The notes below the pieces were generated by a model, which searched no databases, was not told where the DNA came from, and saw only the letters and a program-made list of their open reading frames with translations. A DNA stretch of 37,783 nt, taken from positions 1 through 37,783 of the forward strand of contig JAUWMQ010000011.1 in NCBI GenBank assembly GCA_030613065.1. Reading direction: 5' to 3'. How positions within the stretch are numbered: the stretch's first letter is position 1; each line of letters starts with the position of its first letter. The translations under genes and the position numbers were made by a program. This DNA comes from Candidatus Aegiribacteria sp. GTDB taxonomy: Bacteria; Fermentibacterota; Fermentibacteria; Fermentibacterales; JCC-6. Of the stretch, positions 33,314 through 37,783 are shown one piece after another.

Positions 33314-36300
33314 CTGACGGAGGAATGGATTCTCACAAACTGCTGAACTCCCTCCGGGAGAGAGCGAAGGAACTTAACTGCCTGTACATGGCTGACGAAA
33401 TTCTGATGAGTGATGTACCCCTGGAGAGAAAACTCCAGGCGGTTGCGGAATCTATGCCCCAGGGCTTGTACAGTCCTGAGCACTGCAAAGCCAGGATAGT
33501 CTACAAGAACAAAGAGTATACATCAATAGCTTACTGTGAGGGTGGACCTGAACTCTCGGAAAATCTGGTTATCAACGGCAGCATCGTCGGAAAAATATCT
33601 GTTTCCTATCCCGGTAAAGTACCCGAACTGGACAAGGGTATCGCCTTCCTTGAAGAAGAAGAAAAGCTTATAAGAACACTGGCCAGAAGAGTAAGCCATA
33701 CCATTCTTCATGACAGCCTATCCCAGATGTTCGAAGAGGAGGATGGCGATCAGTCCGACCTGCGAGGCGGGTCCGAATCCTGGAGAGCCATCCTGGATAT
33801 GCTTCTCATTACCGACAGGAAACTCTACCAGACGCTTTCAAGAAGACTTCTGAATTATATGAGCTTCGTAGGTATAACTGATGCCACAGCCCTTCTGAAC
33901 CGATGGGCCGTCCAGACTTCCACTAAGGATACCGATCTTGATCATCAGGGTATAAACCAGCCTATACCAAGGCAGGAGTTCGAAATCAACTACGAACTTG
34001 TAGAAGAGATATTTGCTATCGCAGGCAGGGATTTGAGCAATGAGCAGATACTCAACCTGCTTCAGAGGTGGATCGGTGAGAACAGGATAGAACATCTTAT
34101 CAACGTACTGGATGACCACTCCAGCTCTCTTACCGAAATCATACAGGCCATGGACAACCACAGGGGAATTGTAAGTGAGGAAGCAACCCTTTCCAAACCG
34201 GTTCTGAATGCTCTAAAAGTATCTCTCATAAGAAGACTGGTAAGCAGAAGGCTTGATTATATAAGCCGCCTTAAGGAATTGATCTCAATCGAAGATTTCT
34301 ACGAACTGACGAATTCCCTCATTTTTCCTGTCAGAAGCCACGGTCAGCTTGGAGGGAAGGGCGCGGGTCTGTTCATGGCTGAAAAAATAATCAAGAATGC
34401 AGGGAGTGATGATCCTCTACTCGCCGGTATCAAAACACCCGCCACATGGTATGTATGCAGTGATGGAATACTTGATTTCGTTCATCACAACCGTCTTGAA
34501 GAACTCCTTGAATACAGATACAGGTATCTTGGTGAAATAAGGCTGGAGTACCCGAACCTGATCCAGCTGTTCAAGAACTGCGCTTTCAGCCCCGAAATGA
34601 CACAGGGACTGTCCATGACCCTTGATTCGATCGGTGATTACCCCCTGATAGTGCGAAGCTCAAGTCTGCTGGAGGACAGCATAGAGGCGGCCTTCAGCGG
34701 GAAATACAAGAGTCTGTTCATCGCTAATCAGGGTACGAAAAGCGAACGGCTGGATGCGCTGTTGGATGCCATTGCCGAAGTGTACGCCTCCATGTTCGGC
34801 CCCGACCCCATCGAGTACAGGAACGAGCGGAATCTCCTGGATTTCCAGGAGGAGATGGGTATCCTGATCCAGCAGGTGGTGGGCACCAGGGTCGGAAGAT
34901 ATTACTTTCCCGCCTACGGCGGGGTCGCTTTCAGCAGGAATGAATTCCGGTGGTCCGCAAGGATCAGGACAAAGGACGGATTATTACGACTTGTACCTGG
35001 GCTGGGAACCCGTGCTGTGGACAGACTGGGTGATGATTTTCCGGTGCTGGCGGCACCGGGACAGCCAGGGCTCAGGGTAAACACCAGTGTAGATGAAACA
35101 ATAAGGTATGCTCCTAAATTCATGGATGTGATCAATCTGGAAGAAGGGCGGATTGAAACTGTGAAGGTAGAGGATATTATCAGGGAATACGGATCCCTGT
35201 ATCCTCAGGTGGCAAATATATTCTCTTCCTGCAAAGATGGAATGATAAGACGGATCAACAAACTCACGGATTTTGAGAATGAGTACGTAATCCCCACCTT
35301 TGAGGGGCTGATGAGCCCGGAAACAGGTTTTCTCAAAATGATGAGGTACGTTCTTGTGCTTCTGGAAAGGGAATGTGGTTTCCCTGTGGATATAGAGTTC
35401 GCCGCCGATGGAGATAATATCTACCTGCTCCAGTGCAGAGCTCAGAGCTCCTGGGAGCAGAGTGAAGCCGTGCATCTTAAGGAACGGCCGGAACCGGATG
35501 CCATACTCTTTACCGCTGATAAGTACGTCTCAGACGGATTCATCTCCGATATTACGCATATTGTCTACGTGGATCCTCAGGAGTACGACAATATGAAGGA
35601 AATGCAGGATCTTGTATCTGTTGGAAAAACCATTGGCAGGCTGAATGGTATCCTTGCAAAGAAGAGTTTTGTCCTTATGGGACCGGGAAGATGGGGCAGC
35701 CGCGGTGATGTAAAACTTGGTGTACAGGTAACTTACTCCGATATCAACAATACTGCGGCTCTCATAGAGATGGCTTTTCAGAAGGGAAGCTACGTGCCGG
35801 ATCTCTCCTTCGGAACACATTTCTTTCAGGATCTTGTTGAGGCGGGAATCAGGTATCTGCCTCTTTATCCTGATGACAGTAATGTCATTTTCAACAGAGA
35901 ATTCTTTGAAAAGAGCGATAATGTCCTGTGTCAACTCCTGCCGGACTGTACTGATCTAAGCCATGTGGTGAATGTGATTGATGTTAAGGCAAGCACTGGA
36001 GGCAGGATTCTGAGAATAGCGATGAGTGGAGACGAGGGTGAAGCCATTGCATATCTTGCATCCACTGATGATTCCATCCAGGAAGAATCTGACCGGCTCC
36101 CCCATTCCCGTTTAACCACAGCTTCCAATCCTGATGAACACTGGTTGTGGAGACAGCGAATGGCTGAAACCCTGGCTTCGGAGATAGATCCGGATCAATA
36201 CGGGATCAAGGGCATCTATCTCTTCGGAAGCACTAAGAACGCAACTGCTGGCCCATGCAGTGATATAGATCTTTTGATTCATACAGACGGAGACGACAGA

Positions 36301-36513
36301 GCCCTGGAGCTGCTGGAATCCTACCTCAACGGATGGGATGTCTGTCTGTGTGAAATAAACTACATTAGAACCGGCTTCAAGACGGAACACATTCTTGATG
36401 TACACATTATCACAGACAGGGACATTAAGGAGAAACAGTCCTACGCTATCAAGATAGGTTCCGTGGCTGATCCTGCCCGCCCGATGGAAATGAAGAAGAA
36501 GAAGAAGAACTAG
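33310..36513 (+). CDS. Multidomain sensor / PPDK-type ATP-grasp / nucleotidyltransferase protein
   Basis: The product is 1067 residues. Residues ~25-140 resemble the GAF-like input domain of some histidine kinases (CKARIVYKNKEY, then VINGSIVGKISVSYPG and FLEEEEKLIRTLARRVSHTI), but no kinase core follows. A helical region spans ~150-335. The ATP-grasp domain runs ~340-712: LGGKGAGLFMAE, LIVRSSSLLEDSIEAAFSGKY, VDIEFAADG, YLLQCRA. The GRWGS/HFF module lies at ~788-850 (LMGPGRWGSRGDVKLGVQVT, LSFGTHFFQDL). Residues ~960-1035 hold a pol-beta-type nucleotidyltransferase motif: LFGS at 971-974 and SDIDLLI with acidic residues 985/987. PEP domains are missing. The ATG overlaps the upstream stop (ATGA). 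The C-terminus ends in five lysines. A regulatory phosphotransfer or nucleotidylation role is an inference. Confidence 0.8.
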   Translation: MTDGGMDSHKLLNSLRERAKELNCLYMADEILMSDVPLERKLQAVAESMPQGLYSPEHCKARIVYKNKEYTSIAYCEGGPELSENLVINGSIVGKISVSYPGKVPELDKGIAFLEEEEKLIRTLARRVSHTILHDSLSQMFEEEDGDQSDLRGGSESWRAILDMLLITDRKLYQTLSRRLLNYMSFVGITDATALLNRWAVQTSTKDTDLDHQGINQPIPRQEFEINYELVEEIFAIAGRDLSNEQILNLLQRWIGENRIEHLINVLDDHSSSLTEIIQAMDNHRGIVSEEATLSKPVLNALKVSLIRRLVSRRLDYISRLKELISIEDFYELTNSLIFPVRSHGQLGGKGAGLFMAEKIIKNAGSDDPLLAGIKTPATWYVCSDGILDFVHHNRLEELLEYRYRYLGEIRLEYPNLIQLFKNCAFSPEMTQGLSMTLDSIGDYPLIVRSSSLLEDSIEAAFSGKYKSLFIANQGTKSERLDALLDAIAEVYASMFGPDPIEYRNERNLLDFQEEMGILIQQVVGTRVGRYYFPAYGGVAFSRNEFRWSARIRTKDGLLRLVPGLGTRAVDRLGDDFPVLAAPGQPGLRVNTSVDETIRYAPKFMDVINLEEGRIETVKVEDIIREYGSLYPQVANIFSSCKDGMIRRINKLTDFENEYVIPTFEGLMSPETGFLKMMRYVLVLLERECGFPVDIEFAADGDNIYLLQCRAQSSWEQSEAVHLKERPEPDAILFTADKYVSDGFISDITHIVYVDPQEYDNMKEMQDLVSVGKTIGRLNGILAKKSFVLMGPGRWGSRGDVKLGVQVTYSDINNTAALIEMAFQKGSYVPDLSFGTHFFQDLVEAGIRYLPLYPDDSNVIFNREFFEKSDNVLCQLLPDCTDLSHVVNVIDVKASTGGRILRIAMSGDEGEAIAYLASTDDSIQEESDRLPHSRLTTASNPDEHWLWRQRMAETLASEIDPDQYGIKGIYLFGSTKNATAGPCSDIDLLIHTDGDDRALELLESYLNGWDVCLCEINYIRTGFKTEHILDVHIITDRDIKEKQSYAIKIGSVADPARPMEMKKKKKN

Positions 36514-37370
36514 AGGAGCTCCCTCGATGCCGATTCGGGATTATCCGGATCGAACCTGATGAGAGCCAGTTCCGGGCCGTCGTGAGCCGCGTTGAACATT
36601 ACTGTTCTGCCTTCTCTGTCCATCCATTTACCGGTGATCCTTGAGGATTCATGTATATGCCCGTGAAGGGTGATCAGGGGTTGTTTTTTCTCTATAAGCC
36701 TTTGGATTGCGATACTCCCCACATGGACATCAAGGGGAGCGTGATCGATCTTCATGTTGTCCAGAGCAGCTCTGTCCAGATTCGTCCTGTAAGGCGGAGA
36801 ATGAAACAGCATTATGGCCTTTGAAAGATCGTCTCCATCGGTAAGTACCTCAAGGTCATCCCTGATGGTGGAATAACGCATTTCATATTCCGATACCCGA
36901 ACAGTGTGAATACCATCCTCAGGATGAATGCACCCTGGATCAACGTATCGGGACACGTCGTATTTCTCCCAGTCCTTCAGTCTGAACGGTGACGGAGGCA
37001 CAAAGGAATAGCCGTAAATCTGATATGACTCCATGCTGATTTTCCGGTTATGACAGTAATGCCACAGTCCGCGTTCCTGAGCATCAAGTATTGCGGCCTC
37101 CTCAAAGCGTCCATCATCGTTTCCAAGTATCAGGAATATCTCAGGATAGGTTATCCGCGGGTCCTCCATAATACAAGTGAGTTCCCGAGCGAGAAAACCG
37201 CTCACGAAATCATTATTAAGGAAATCCGGTGAAAAGATCTGAACCGCCCCCGGAAGGAGGTCACCTCCCAGAAATACCGCATCGGGTTCCTCTTCCCTTA
37301 TCACCCGGAAAAGTTCTCCGTAACGACTGGTTCTTCCATGCAGGTCCGAGCAGAATAAACAATGTGGCAT
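36510..37370 (-). CDS. Calcineurin-like metallophosphoesterase
   Basis: This predicted cytosolic phosphoesterase has 286 residues. Metal-ligand motifs appear in order: CSDLHGRTSRY at the N-terminus, LGGDLLPG, LGNDDGRFEE (GND in place of the usual GNH), LFHSPPYRT and LHGHIHESSR. Loss of that His may alter the second-metal chemistry or leaving-group protonation. I chose the ATG at 37370 because the family begins there; the upstream frame runs through a terminator. No strong ribosome site is visible. It is a single gene on the minus strand, and its stop shares CTAG with the convergent operon end. The substrate is unknown. Confidence 0.82.
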   Translation of the reverse strand: MPHCLFCSDLHGRTSRYGELFRVIREEEPDAVFLGGDLLPGAVQIFSPDFLNNDFVSGFLARELTCIMEDPRITYPEIFLILGNDDGRFEEAAILDAQERGLWHYCHNRKISMESYQIYGYSFVPPSPFRLKDWEKYDVSRYVDPGCIHPEDGIHTVRVSEYEMRYSTIRDDLEVLTDGDDLSKAIMLFHSPPYRTNLDRAALDNMKIDHAPLDVHVGSIAIQRLIEKKQPLITLHGHIHESSRITGKWMDREGRTVMFNAAHDGPELALIRFDPDNPESASRELL

Positions 37371-37380
37371 ATTGACTGAT

Positions 37381-37415
37381 AAATAAAATAAAGGCGCCTG
37401 ATGTAAACAGGCGCC
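37381..37415 (-). terminator. Intrinsic terminator of the dehydrogenase gene
   Basis: A perfect 8-base GC-rich stem (37393-37400 with 37408-37415, GGCGCCTG/CAGGCGCC) surrounds a 7-base loop. On the minus strand it is followed by TTTATTTTATTT. It begins 23 bases after the dehydrogenase stop codon and is the clearest terminator in the window. Confidence 0.9.
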
Positions 37416-37437
37416 CTGCTTCGTTATTAGAGAGAGA

Positions 37438-37783
37438 CTAGATCCAGCCCCTGGCCCTGCACGCATCAACTACCTTGCTTACGCTGATCAGGTAGGCTGC
37501 GTCACGCATGTAGAGTTTGTTCTTTGAGGCAAGATCACTGACGGCAACAAACGCCTCAGTCATCTTCTGGTCAAGTTTGCCCAGTGCTTCATCCTTAGTC
37601 CAGTAGTAGTTCATGTTGTTCTGAACCTGTTCAAAATATGAACATGTTACCCCGCCTGCATTGGCAAGAAAATCGGGTATATCGAAGATACCTTTCTCCT
37701 CAATGATCTTGTCCGCCTCGGGGGTAGTAGGACCATTGGCTCCTTCACCGATGATCTTCACCCTGTTGCTTATCCTGTCGGCA
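37438..37783 (-). CDS. Glutamate (Glu/Leu/Phe/Val-family) dehydrogenase, C-terminal part
   Basis: This is the 3' part of a gene cut by the window edge; about 115 codons are visible. [40 protein letters not shown] and [17 protein letters not shown] are classic for the NAD(P)-binding domain and C-terminus of glutamate dehydrogenase and amino-acid dehydrogenase relatives. The Gly-Ala-Asn-Gly-Pro-Thr and SYFEW-like (here SYFEQ) motifs favour GdhA/RocG-type glutamate dehydrogenase, which interconverts glutamate and 2-oxoglutarate. Cofactor preference cannot be read from this fragment. A strong intrinsic terminator follows. Confidence 0.92.
   Translation of the reverse strand, partial: ADRISNRVKIIGEGANGPTTPEADKIIEEKGIFDIPDFLANAGGVTCSYFEQVQNNMNYYWTKDEALGKLDQKMTEAFVAVSDLASKNKLYMRDAAYLISVSKVVDACRARGWI

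Noticed and set aside
36492-36509. AAG trinucleotide run as a phase-variation tract
   Set aside because: Only five units with a three-base period, so slippage would only change lysine number at the C-terminus.
31625-36513. Two true PEP synthases or pyruvate phosphate dikinases
   Set aside because: Neither has the phospho-histidine domain motif nor the PEP-binding barrel, so the standard reaction is not supported.
1-37783. CRISPR array, rRNA genes or intact prophage
   Set aside because: No regularly spaced direct repeats, rRNA signatures or phage structural genes were seen.

Overview
The window reads as a chromosomal segment of a Gram-negative bacterium with a full outer membrane. It carries a complete Tol-Pal locus, a GmhA-type sedoheptulose-7-phosphate isomerase, several predicted outer-membrane beta-barrels, lipoproteins with clear lipoboxes, and two secreted proteins with FlgD-like or Por-type C-terminal domains. 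These traits point to the FCB (Fibrobacterota-Chlorobiota-Bacteroidota) superphylum or a related candidate phylum. I cannot name the species. Composition is near 50 percent GC, and TTG and GTG starts are common.

Left part (1-9900). An AT-rich flank is followed by an internally deleted IS91-type transposase relic. Then comes a compact minus-strand array, read from a predicted promoter near 9900: lipoprotein solute-binding protein, secreted OB-fold protein with a FlgD-like tail, PorV/PorQ-like barrel, large barrel with two ComEA-type helix-hairpin-helix modules, second PorV-like barrel, secreted 5'-nucleotidase, and a DUF2085 membrane protein. Several of these products could handle nucleic acid or nucleotides outside the inner membrane, so the array is a candidate DNA or nucleotide handling locus (inference).

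Middle part (10000-16000). An FmdB-type zinc-ribbon protein stands alone. A three-gene minus-strand unit encodes an RmlD-like reductase, GmhA and a UPF0104-type membrane protein, consistent with envelope sugar or lipid work. Two plus-strand genes follow: a small secreted protein of unknown function, and a 753-residue secreted protein with a NodB-like deacetylase-type region and a Por-type tail.

Right-centre part (16060-31150). A long minus-strand run carries, in transcription order: ridA, tolQ, tolR, a TonB/TolA-like gene, tolB, pal, cpoB, tRNA-Leu(TAG), tig, clpP, clpX, engB, purA, a tatD/radical-SAM fusion, rsmA, a beta-barrel gene, a lipoprotein gene and a methyltransferase gene. Most junctions overlap or are only a few bases apart. 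The run links envelope integrity, protein folding and degradation, and ribosome biogenesis.

Right part (31150-37783). A plus-strand two-gene operon encodes paralogous proteins built on the ATP-grasp domain of PEP synthase/PPDK, without the phospho-histidine or PEP-barrel domains. The second adds an N-terminal sensor-like domain and a C-terminal nucleotidyltransferase domain. This pair is the strongest candidate here for an undescribed system. A metallophosphoesterase gene converges on it with a shared CTAG stop. The window ends inside a glutamate-dehydrogenase-family gene that has a clear intrinsic terminator.
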